The position numbers and the translations under genes are program-made. A stretch of 20,074 nt of DNA from Saccoglossus kowalevskii (taxonomy: Eukaryota; Hemichordata; Enteropneusta; Harrimaniidae), in NCBI RefSeq assembly GCF_000003605.2, contig NW_003154241.1, forward strand, positions 211,179-231,252. The letters are read 5' to 3'. Below are positions 9,160 to 19,253 of the stretch, piece after piece; the stretch's first letter is position 1; each line of letters opens with the position of its first letter. The notes under the pieces are model-generated. The model was given only the letters and a program-made list of their open reading frames with translations, did no database searches and had not been told where the DNA came from.

Positions 9160-10188
9160 GTCCCCGTTCGGACGTAGTCCGAAAACGGGGACTTATGTTT
9201 TGCCCCGTGTGCGTCCGTGCGTCCGTAATCACCTGTATCTCGAACATGCATGGACCGATTAAGTTCAAACTTCACTCATACATCACACATTATATGGGAC
9301 ATATGCACATGCATTTTTTTCATGATCCGATTAACGATAGCCAAATGGCGGCCGTTTTAAGGCCAAAAATGCATTGAAATCGCACATTTTCACCATTCCG
9401 GACCCGGATCTCTGTTATGCATGGACGGATTTTGTTCAAATTTGGTACATACATTAAACATAATAGGACCTTGATGCACGTCATTTTTTTTTTGGATCGG
9501 GTTTGAAATGGCCGACTTGCGACCATTTTGTTTTAAAGAATTCAGTTCTGGATCCGTATCTGAGACATGCCTGGATTGATCGAGTTCAAACTTCACACAC
9601 ACAAGGTACATCATGTCACAAATATGTATGTGCATTTGTTTCATGATCTCATTAACGATAGCCAAATGGCGGCCGCTTTAAGGCCGAAAATGCATTGAAA
9701 TCGCACATTTTAACCATTCCGGACCTGGATCTCAGTTATGCATGAACGGATTTTGTTCAAATTTGGTACATACATTAAACATAATAGGACCTTGATGCAC
9801 GTCATTTTTTTTTGGATCAAGTTCGAAATGGCTGACTGGCGGCCATTTTGTTTTAAAGAATTCAGTTCTGGATCCGTATCCGGACATATCTGTATTGATC
9901 AAGTTCAAACTTCACACACACATGGTACACTGTACATCATGTCACAAATAGATATGTGCATTTGTTTCATGATCCGCTTAACAATAGCTGAATGAATTAA
10001 GGCCGAAAATGCATCAAAATCACATATTTTCACAATTCCGGAACCGGATCTCAGTCATGCATGGATGGATTTTGTTCAGATTTAGTACAATGTGTTGTAC
10101 ATATACAGGTGCATTTTGGTCATGATCTGCTTTGAATGTATATGTCACTCAAATATGAATGGAACGGGGACGTGTCATTGACAATGAC
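9160..10188. repeat. hairpin-ended interspersed element with tandem 150/171-bp half-units
   Basis: The left end is a hairpin at 9160-9192: a 14-bp stem GTCCCCGTT-CGGAC with a 2-base bulge and GTA loop. The right end carries AACGGGGAC (10163-10171), inverted to the left end, and a second palindrome at 10174-10188 (GTCATTG-A-CAATGAC). Between them GTTCAAA-type anchors fall at 9263, 9434, 9584, 9755, 9903 and 10074, alternating about 171 and 150 bp, so the body is a tandem of about 320-bp dimers. Anti-sense and sense frames of 68-91 codons across it repeat because the DNA repeats; none has coding support. No transposase is seen. Confidence 0.75.
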
Positions 10189-10560
10189 TTGTTTACAGTA
10201 CTGTTTTTCGTCTACACAATGTTTTCTATTCTAAATACCATTCATACAGTGATTTTAACATACTCTTTCACACAAGTTTATTTCATCATAGACACACATA
10301 TTGAAAGCATGTTTTCTGTCTATTACTAGTAGCCATCAAGAGCAAAATGTAGCTTGTCTGAGTTTCAGATGAATTGCTATTATTCTGTGGAAAGGTGAAT
10401 TTGTTCTTGCTATATCTGATTTTGTCTAATGTTAATTGGTGCCTATTTATCATTAAAATGAACCTTTTCAACTCTAGTTACCTCTATAATAAATGCATAG
10501 GTATGATAGTCAACAACACAGTACATTTAACTGATTGAAAATGCTGTCAACCATCTGTAG
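10189..10560. other. spacer, nothing recognised
   Basis: This AT-rich sequence lies between two repeat blocks. It has no splice-flanked frame, RNA gene or repeat that I can support. Confidence 0.4.
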
Positions 10561-11262
10561 ATTCTAGGCATTATTTGTAGAGATCTTGGATACTTATAAA
10601 AGTACATAAGTTCTAGACATTATTTGTAGAGATCTTGTTACATATGAAAGTGCATAAATTCTAGGCATTATTTGTAGAGAACTTTGGATACTTATAAGAG
10701 GGGAGGCAAGGGGGGTAGCTGGTACAGTTTTACGGGAAATAAAAAGGGCTTTTTACAATTTACAAGGAAAAAAAATACGTGTTTACAGTGTTAAAAAATG
10801 GAACATTGAATGGTCTGAAGAGCTCTCCGACTCAAATTCTCCGCCATTGCTGCGCCGTGTGTAGAGATGCACGCGCATATTATCCTCGTAATGCTCTTCA
10901 TTCGGTTAGAGGGCCTTTTACGTCTCGACATTCAATTTTGTAGTGAATTGTGTCATGTAGTCGTTTTACAGATTTAAAAATGTAATTTCCCTGGATTATT
11001 CTTTACGATTTTTTTATTTGGATGTAAATTCTTATACGTACCGAGAAAAATTACACATTTTTACAGTGTACGAAAAAAATATTTGATTGATTACGCTGTA
11101 CGTCTAGCCTGTGATTACAGAATTACGGAATTTATTTTTTCAATTTACGTTGTACGAACAAAAATATATTGCAATTACGTTAAACGAAAATAACCCTTGC
11201 CCCCCCCCCCCCCCATCTTATAAAAGTGCATAAATTCTAGGCATTATTTGTAGAGATCTTAA
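10561..11262 (+). repeat. 49-bp tandem repeat (4 copies), interrupted
   Basis: Units starting near ATTCTAGGCATTATTTGTAG lie at 10561, 10610, 10658 and 11234. The first two spacings are 49 and 48 bp. The third is 50 bp once the insertion at 10698-11216 and one copy of its flanking duplication are removed. The third unit is thus split by a transposon and the fourth lies beyond it. Confidence 0.85.
10698..11216. mobile_element. DNA transposon-like insertion with CTTATAA target duplication
   Basis: CTTATAA occurs immediately before (10691-10697) and after (11217-11223) this segment, and the host 49-bp repeat is restored if one copy is removed. The ends are G-rich and C-rich: GGGGAGGCAAGGGGGG from about 10700, and CAAGGG on the opposite strand before a run of 15 C (11200-11214), giving a short imperfect inverted repeat. 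The interior holds repeated TTTACR/TTACG motifs and no transposase frame. A 7-bp or degenerate 8-bp duplication would fit hAT- or P-like elements; the family is not assigned. Confidence 0.75.
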
Positions 11263-13613
11263 TAGATTTTAGTTCTAGGCTACTTATCATTAAGAATACA
11301 TCAAAGTAGTTGAGAATATCTGACACAACCAGTCACATGGCATCATCATTTCTACATTTCGCAAGAAGGCATAATGTATATAGTGCAATGGAGAATATTT
11401 TGGAAAATTGGAAACAAATTGCTTTAAAATGGAACAGTTTGGTGATGGGTTGGTTAAATTATTCATTTATGTTATCAGACTTTGATGATATAGGGACCTG
11501 CACATTGCATACAGCTTCTTTTTAAGAGTTGCATAGCAGATGATAGATATGACAGTGTCTGTAACAATTTACTCGTATGTAATTTGTATCTGTGAATCCA
11601 TAGACCTTAAAAAACAAGGTCTATGGTGAATCTGAGTTATGGTACTGTGCATTTTTATGCATGTTTCTATCATACTTTCATAGTTCTAGCTATTTTACTA
11701 AAATTTTAAATTATATCACACTGATAAAAAATAATATATTAATATAATAATATATAACAAAAAGAATTAGAATTAAAAATACAAGATGAAACAAAATGCG
11801 TTTTTATCTTCTGTTTATACAATCTACTTTTAACCCTTTCACCACACCTACAGTAGCCTTTTTAAAAAATATTTCATATTGTCATAAAATTTTTGAATAC
11901 TTTTGCCAATTCTTGGGGGGGGGGGAGGGGTGTTCTGTTACTGGCCCACATGTAGGTATTGAGTTCTAAGCAAAAGCATATGATTTGTAAACAAAGACAT
12001 GCTATGGCATTCTGTCGCATATGCAGGTAACAACTCCCTCACTTTAAGTTGATGGTGAAATTTACAAAAAATGTAATAAAATAACATTTTGGATGACTTG
12101 CAGTTGAGTGGTGGGAGGGTCAGTTGTTACATGATCCATGTCAATAATGTGTACTGATTTTAATTAGGAATTTTTAAAAATGTTTTATTTGAAGTAATAC
12201 CATACATCATAAACCATGGTTCAGACTTATAGTGACAATAGCTGTGATTTTGAACATTGTTTTGTTTACAGAAATCTACATAAAAATGACCAAATATCAC
12301 GGAATCATTGTCTTAGACACAATTGTATAGACAAAGTGATTCTACACAAGGCTAATGTCACGTGATATGCAATGTGAAAACTAAGGGTCGAGTAGTCTAC
12401 ATTTTTGTTGAGTGGTCACGTGATGGAACCGTAGAAAATTATGACACACAACGCTGTTATGAGAATTGGCACATAAAATCACCAGTGACAGCCACCAGAG
12501 AAAGACTTATCCTCTCAAATTGGCGATGTATTTGAAATTTCGCCTATTGCCTCAGTAAGATGATGTACCTAACTATATTATTTAGTGTCAAATAAAATAT
12601 ACTGTACTATAAAAGTAAAATATTGTTTTCCGATGCTGATGTACTGTATGTGAAGTATCGGTAAATATGTGTTGTTATTACCTTGTATTTTTGTGGGCGG
12701 GATAATGATGGCGATTTGCTCATTTAATTTGTTGCTGTATTACCTTTTAGTTTCAAATCATTTTTATATTCAGGTTATTTCATCTTCCAAATATACCACT
12801 TCAATGTACACATTGAGATAATGCTACAAATTTGAAAAGAAAAATAGGTCATGAATAAACAGTATAGTGGTTGCCGGTACGTATATGTGTCTTTTGTTGA
12901 CTACAGAGAATCTGAAAAGAATATGCCCAATTTACTGGTATCACAGTTTGCAGCAAATATTATATTCAGGGTAACTCATTTTAACTATGGGGGGGGGGGC
13001 TGGATGTTTTTGAGGGAAAACAAAATTCACAGGCTCAATACACAATAGTAAGTAAAAAAAATTGCTCTCTCACCAGTTCTTGAAAAAAAAACTTTATTGG
13101 AGAAAAAAATTATGTTCAGACAAGCTCTCAGGAGAAAAGAATCTCTGTCTTTGTCGAAGAACTAAATATGCGATTGAATAATTTCCTCCAACTCTCTCCT
13201 AGATATCAAATGGATCACGTATTAGTTCCAATTTTCAAATTCGCATGACAATATATGGATTCAGTTCTGTCACTTCATGTAGATGTTAATGTTCTGCATG
13301 TAAGTCTCGTGGCTATAAATGACAACCTCCTTGATTGCTCTGATGTAGATACTGTACTAGGCGGGCTTTTATTTTATTTGTTAATTTTAACTAAATTTCC
13401 AAATTCTTATTGAAAACTACCAGATTTGATAAATAAATTGTAGGTAAATGAATGAAAATGGTATTAGTTGATAAAATGTTCAAATTTTGTGTTTTTTGGA
13501 ACAAAAAAAAAATAAAATAACCACCAGTCATTCTAATTTCATGCCTAAAACAATTAAGTGTCTTACCTTTGAGCAAAGTTCATGCAAAACTTGTTCAAAG
13601 AAATAGAGAAAAA
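11263..13613. other. gene-poor spacer
   Basis: This is about 2.3 kb with no supported gene. It holds a perfect hairpin (11598-11626), an AT-only stretch near 11726-11757, and G-runs of 11 at 11915-11925 and 12989-12999. Frames at 11310-11525 and 12851-13048 have no recognisable protein content and no splice context. Nothing else is evident. Confidence 0.45.
11598..11626. repeat. perfect 11-bp hairpin
   Basis: CCATAGACCTT (11598-11608) and AAGGTCTATGG (11616-11626) are exact inverted copies around a 7-base AAAAAAC loop. No U-run follows on the plus strand and no gene abuts it, so terminator-like use is not suggested. It could be the end of a decayed foldback element. Confidence 0.7.
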
Positions 13614-13637
13614 CACAGTCCCTCTATAGGGACTGTG
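13614..13637. repeat. perfect 10-bp hairpin
   Basis: CACAGTCCCT (13614-13623) and AGGGACTGTG (13628-13637) are exact inverted copies with a CTAT loop, in an A-rich setting (GAGAAAAA before, GAGAAAAATAAAAA after). It may be a dispersed foldback unit of this genome; that is inference. Confidence 0.7.
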
Positions 13638-14160
13638 AGAAAAATAAAAATAAAAAAAGACGAATGGGTCTGTATTTAAACCCGCAAGGTATGATGAACA
13701 CAGAATCAGCCTAGCCTAGGTACGATCGTCAAACAATATGTTTTAGTAGAACATGACAGGAAATCTTTAAATATCGTCGAAACAAAAAAAAAACATACAT
13801 ATATATGTTTTGCTTTTGTATTTATACCGGTAAATTGCAACGTCATTCACCTTGGAAATTCAAGATGGCAGTATTCGCGTTTCTCCGTGCACTACGTAAG
13901 TAACCCTTGATAACAATATGGCTTCATTTCGAATGCAAAGTCAATGTTGCCAAAAATTGCAAAAAAAAAAAAAGTTTTACTGAAAATGTCCTATATACAG
14001 GTATGATAGTGCTTTATAACCACGGACACTAGCGGTGAAAACTTATGTAAACATTTGCAACGAAACTAGATGTACCTTGCGATTTTTCTTGCAAATAACA
14101 TATGTATAGCGCTTTCTACGGGCGAAATATGCAACTGCGATTGTTTTTATATCTGTCGTG
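13638..14160. other. spacer with possible promoter-like start
   Basis: This contains an AT-rich part and then CAAGATGGC at 13861-13869, which is both a good start-codon context and a YY1-type motif, followed by a strong donor GTAAGTAA at 13896. See the candidate spliced frame. No other feature is supported. Confidence 0.35.
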
Positions 14161-14681
14161 TGGTGCCACCATCGTTCAATATTTATGATACTGTCGTTTA
14201 TGTTTTGTAATGAGTATTCCATATTGTAAACTACGCCGCCAACGTTCCATATGTACACCATATTCTTTTTTACGTCATTCAAATTTTGTGACTGCGCCAC
14301 CAACGCCAACTGTTTAAATTCATTCGTTTATCTCCCTTCTCGGATAATAAAATAGCGCCACAAGTGTCAATGTTAACAACTTTTGTTTTTGTTGCCTTTA
14401 TCATAACTGCTAGATATCACCACCAACGAGCATATTATTGACTTCTTTTGTTTTGTTATAAAATCCGGAAATTACACAGCACCACCAACGTTTATAAACT
14501 AAATGTTATCGTTTTTATCGGGATACGTTTATTGTTACATCGCCATCACCGTTTATGCAGCAAATCCCTATATCGTTGTTATGGCAAATGTTGTTTTGTT
14601 ACAGCTGGTGGTCCGAAAACGCGGATCAGTACAATTCCACGATGCTCTGTCATTTTAAGGATGAAATCTGGAAGTAGTTAA
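13865..14681 (+). CDS. candidate small spliced frame, about 35 codons, weak
   Basis: An ATG in good context (CAAGATGG) opens MAVFAFLRAL at 13865-13895 and runs into a consensus donor GTAAGT. The next good acceptor in matching phase, TTTTGTTACAG, ends at 14604, and the frame 14605-14681 reads PGGPKTRISTIPRCSVILRM to a TAA. The joined product has a basic, Arg-rich, presequence-like look, but I recognise no family. The intron would hold the 61-62-bp array, whose last unit ends exactly at the acceptor. Alternatives are a promoter with a YY1 site, a 5'UTR exon of an unseen transcript, or chance. No polyadenylation signal was identified. Confidence 0.2.
14161..14604 (+). repeat. degenerate 61-62-bp phased array with conserved GCCACCAACG core
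   Basis: Ten-base cores begin at 14165 (GCCACCATCG), 14235 (GCCGCCAACG), 14296 (GCCACCAACG), 14357 (GCCACAAGTG), 14419 (ACCACCAACG), 14481 (ACCACCAACG) and 14542 (GCCATCACCG). Spacings are 70, 61, 61, 62, 62 and 61 bp. Spacers are AT-rich and strongly diverged, with loosely shared TCGTTTAT/TTTTGTTATAA-like parts. The core is the GC-rich, conserved part of each unit. The array ends at a splice-acceptor-like TTTTGTTACAG. No periodic reading frame exists, as 61-62 is not a multiple of three over the array. Confidence 0.75.
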
Positions 14682-14720
14682 GGTCAGATTGTGAGTTGAT
14701 GTGCGCATATTTCTGAATGG

Positions 14721-14733
14721 TTTGGCGCGAAAA
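14721..14733. promoter_or_regulatory. consensus E2F-like site
   Basis: TTTGGCGCGAAAA matches the palindromic E2F/DP consensus TTTSGCGCSAAA. It lies in a locally GC-richer region just after the 61-62-bp array. No adjacent gene start is established, so its target is unknown and chance occurrence remains possible. Confidence 0.4.
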
Positions 14734-15326
14734 AGCAGACGAAGGCAGAATGCCTGTTCACGTTTCAGTATTTTACCCTGGCTTTTTGCTAAAATTGTGT
14801 TTCTTCTCACAGTAACTACAGCTGACATCAGATGACAAGAGTCGGGTTGTGTTCGTACATTAGCTACTGCATCTAGTACGAGATACTTTGAGATTTGTGG
14901 ATTTTTTGGTAGAAATTCAAATGTAAGTATTGACCGGAACTGAAAGCTTTGAGCTCGGGCCCAGCTCGGGTAGATCATGGGACGAATGGACCGGATGTAT
15001 TTTTAATACCTGACGGCAACTAGCACGAGGGGATTCACCGCTTATTGTCTGTGGCTTCTTGAATCCATGACTCAGAATTCTTCCATATAAATATTTTGGG
15101 TGAATTTCATGTTCAGTTTTCCTAGTTAGTGTTTGACCTTTTCTGTACTGAGTGTTCCATTACTTTTCGCATGTGGCAGGCGGATTCCCGGCCAGGTTTT
15201 CCTCGCCTTATTTATTCATATCAAGAAGTTATCAGCATATTTTCTAATTTTGATAAATTTGATGGTGAAGTAATTTCCATTATCAATGGCGCTATCAAAG
15301 CAATGGATTGCGTGTTTACCTCAAAT
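14734..15326. other. spacer, no supported gene
   Basis: A donor-like GTAAGTAT lies at 14923 and acceptor-like CTTCTCACAG near 14811, but the segment between them has stops in all three frames. A 107-codon minus-strand frame (14655-14978) and a 91-codon plus frame (15129-15404) match nothing known to me; the latter runs into the foldback element. Confidence 0.4.
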
Positions 15327-15469
15327 CACAGGGAGCCAACTATAATAAACTGTACCTATTTGGGGGGCGGGGGTTATCGACTGGTAATATATATTTCTTA
15401 CTAGATACCAGCCGATACACCCTCCACCCCCGCTCATAGATACTATGTACAGTTCCTGGGCTCCCTGTG
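15327..15469. mobile_element. 143-bp foldback MITE with 7-bp target duplication
   Basis: The left end CACAGGGAGCC (15327-15337) and right end GGCTCCCTGTG (15459-15469) are exact inverted copies, and the interior folds back almost entirely (CTGTAC, GCGGGGG and TCGACTGGTA against TCGGCTGGTA blocks). CTCAAAT flanks it exactly on both sides (15320-15326 and 15470-15476). No coding capacity. The perfect duplication points to a fairly recent insertion. Confidence 0.9.
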
Positions 15470-15649
15470 CTCAAATCAGTTGCTTCTCCCTAGCAGAATG
15501 TTTTTTACTATATGAATATATTATTTGAATATGAACATTTAATACAATGTTTGGAAAATATGCCTACAAATAAACATGGGTGTGTATTATGCTGTATGTG
15601 ATAACATTATTAGGCTATATATAGTAGTATACCCAAAACGGAAGCTAGA

Positions 15650-16250
15650 TTACCGACAGTAGACCATCTTGGATCCGATCATAAAACAAACCATCATGCA
15701 CATGTATCCTTACAATCCAGAGACCATCTTAAATCAAATCACAAAATGAACATATATTTATTTGTGACGTCACATGTGCTAAATATCAATGAAAGCAAGA
15801 CATAGGTGAAAGAAATATACTAGTAGTAGTATGGCTAAAAAAGAAAATGGCTGCCAGTCGGCCATCTTTGATCTGTTTATGAAACAAACATGTATCCTAA
15901 TACATGTATGTATAATGTATGTGCCAAATATGAAAGTGGTCCATAAGTCTTGGAAATATAGTAGTGAGGCCAAAGAGCATGATGGTCACCAGTTGACTAT
16001 CTTTGTATAACAAATTGTCATGGACATGTATACTAACATGTATAATGTATGTACCAAATTTTAACAAATAATGACAAGGCATGTTCAAGATACCAACAAT
16101 ATTTTTTTTTAAATGGCTGCCAGTTGGCCATCTTTTATCGAATCGCTAAACCACTACATATGTATATGTCCCACATGAAGTACTAGGAACATGTAAAGAA
16201 TGAACGAATTTGATCCTGAGGGTTCTGAAATATGACCTTAGACAGACAGT
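15650..16250. repeat. degenerate array of about 130-bp units with GGCCATCTT motif
   Basis: A motif of the type ATGGCTGCCAGTCGGCCATC recurs at about 15847, 15983 and 16113 (136 and 130 bp apart), and shorter ACCATCTT versions lie at about 15661 and 15722. Each is followed by a loosely conserved ATC-rich part, an AAACAAAC part and a CATGTATAATGTATGT part. The array ends near GACAGACAGTGG. The same GGC/GCC-ATTTT style appears in the 9160-10188 element, so the families may be related. Short minus-strand frames here are repeat artefacts. Confidence 0.6.
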
Positions 16251-16255
16251 GGGCA

Positions 16256-16429
16256 ATCACTGTTATGTTACTTGAAAGCTTGTGTACGCAATGTGAAGAT
16301 TATCAAATACATAATTTTGAATGAAATCAATCAGCAAATATTTAACAGGTACTACATCACATTCAGATATGATTCACAGCATGTGTGTACAAAATGAGCG
16401 TGGAAAATAATGAGCTGTTGAATCAATCA
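16256..16429 (+). repeat. copy 1 of a duplicated element with 107-bp near-identical core
   Basis: This segment aligns to 18068-18247 inside RPS9 intron 2. The core 16323-16429 differs from 18141-18247 by a single base (A at 16405, C at 18223), while the 5' 67 bp align only with several substitutions and indels. The core is bounded by the same 9-mer AATCAATCA (16325-16333 and 16421-16429). It lies about 650 bp upstream of the RPS9 start region. It could be a dispersed repeat, a duplicated regulatory element or an RNA gene; no snoRNA boxes are convincing. Confidence 0.85.
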
Positions 16430-17075
16430 CAATTGCGTGCTGTAAAATACTATATTTTCACTCAGAATGTATTTGTTTATAGTTTATGTTCAATTCATCA
16501 AAAATCAGTGAAATTAAACTTCAAACAAAACAACTAAAATACCTTCTCAGCAAAATTTAATTCAAACTAGAAGAGAATTGAATTTGGACGAAAGGTGAGT
16601 TGGTATTTACAAATATTTATAACTAGGATATCTATTTCTGCCAGGCAATGTATTGTTTGAGTTGTACTAATGTTCCGTGATTATTAATTAATGTATTCAA
16701 AGTGTAAAGTCTTCAGTAATAACATAGTTTATAATAAACTCATATATAAAAAAAATAAGAGCATTTTTCATTTGTGTACAGTTTCTGTAAAACAAAAAAA
16801 ACAAAAGTAGTTCATCATAATGTTCTCAAGATGGCGCTTCACAGGAATACCGGAAGTTAGACTCATCACTCACCGTATACAATAAGTGAAATAAATCCCT
16901 ATTCAATATTTTATTTAAAATGCTTTTCATGAATCTAATAATTTTAGCTTCAACTCGTTTTGGTATAGCAAGCGTGAGTTTCAATAAATTAGTTCAGTAT
17001 TCTTTTAAAGTTCAACCAATTTTGTTCGACACTGCGCATGAATCTCATGAATACACTAGGAATGTGGTTGACCGA
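16430..17075. other. RPS9 upstream region
   Basis: AT-rich flank leading to the RPS9 start. Apart from the YY1/ETS motif pair at 16828-16857, nothing is recognised. A frame from 16920 to 17105 (61 codons) runs across the transcription start and has no coding support. Confidence 0.45.
16828..16857 (+). promoter_or_regulatory. YY1-like and ETS-like motif pair
   Basis: AAGATGGCG (16828-16836) matches the YY1 core and ACCGGAAGT (16849-16857) the ETS/GABP consensus. Such pairs are common in TATA-less housekeeping promoters. The pair is about 220 bp upstream of the TOP-like start, so it may be a proximal promoter element of RPS9 or mark a separate upstream start. Confidence 0.4.
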
Positions 17076-17102
17076 CCTCTTTCCTTTCCATCAGCCATCT
17101 TG
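17076..17102 (+). promoter_or_regulatory. RPS9 transcription start: TOP-like tract and YY1-like site
   Basis: CCTCTTTCCTTTCC (17076-17089) is a terminal oligopyrimidine-like start, the usual 5' end of ribosomal protein mRNAs and the element linking their translation to mTOR signalling. GCCATCTTG (17094-17102) is a reverse YY1-type motif often found just downstream of such starts. No TATA box is apparent. The exact start base is inferred. Confidence 0.6.
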
Positions 17103-17120
17103 TGAAACGTGGTTTCTCAG
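17077..17120 (+). other. RPS9 5'UTR exon 1 (non-coding)
   Basis: From the pyrimidine tract to the donor CAG-GTGAGG at 17121. It contains no ATG. It would splice to the acceptor TTACCTTACAG ending at 17785, leaving 18 more leader bases before the ATG at 17804. A short leader and a first intron upstream of the start codon are common in animal ribosomal protein genes. Confidence 0.6.
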
Positions 17121-17785
17121 GTGAGGCGATTATAATAATTTTATCAAGTCTTAGACGGATATTCTTGTGGGAATTAATGTGGTAAAACACTACTGAATGT
17201 TAATAGATCGTTCTCAAACTGGTTTGTTCACGCAAATCTAAACCCTTGATGTTTTTTCCCACGTTTTACTTTCCCCATGTGCGGGCGGCTGTCATGGCGG
17301 AGTAGTAATCAACGCACATGTGGCTATGCGTGCACATGGATTCTGCATTAATCTGTTACTCAGCTATACCTACTTGCATGAAAAAACTGACACCACTGTT
17401 GACTTGCTTCAAAGAATGAGAAAAAAATGACTAGCAAGTAAATTTGACATTATGAAAAACGGCGTCAACTTGTATTTTTAAGAATTTGATGGATATTTTA
17501 CTTCCAAAATACGTGTTAGAATAAAATTTAACCTGAAATTAATATGTTTAATAGTTATGAATATACTTGTCTAACTTGAGAAATACATTACTCGGCAAGA
17601 TTAGCAATTGTTCAACTCTTATACCAATGACGATGAATTTATCAAGCTGTACACCAAATAGATGGAGAAATTGTTGCACTGATAAATGTTTTTATTTTAG
17701 TACGTGTTGTGAAGTGTTTGTATTGGACAGTTTATAGACTTGTTTTACTCATTACTTATTTACTATTTTATTCATTACCTTACAG
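17121..17785 (+). other. RPS9 intron 1
   Basis: A 665-bp GT-AG intron by inference from the leader exon. It includes a GC-richer patch at 17281-17335 with ATGGCGGAG, a YY1-like word, that might be an intronic promoter element. No RNA gene is recognised. Confidence 0.5.
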
Positions 17786-17803
17786 GTGGTAACATAGTCC
17801 AAG

Positions 17804-19253
<1,450 letters not shown>

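Noticed and set aside
9009..9995. Several 68-91-codon frames on both strands
   Set aside because: They follow the tandem DNA repeat and recur only because the repeat recurs.
14655..14978. 107-codon minus-strand frame
   Set aside because: No recognisable domain, no splice or start context, and it overlaps an E2F-like site in spacer DNA.
15129..15404. 91-codon plus-strand frame
   Set aside because: It runs into the foldback element at 15327; before the insertion it would end about 14 codons later, and it has no recognisable content.
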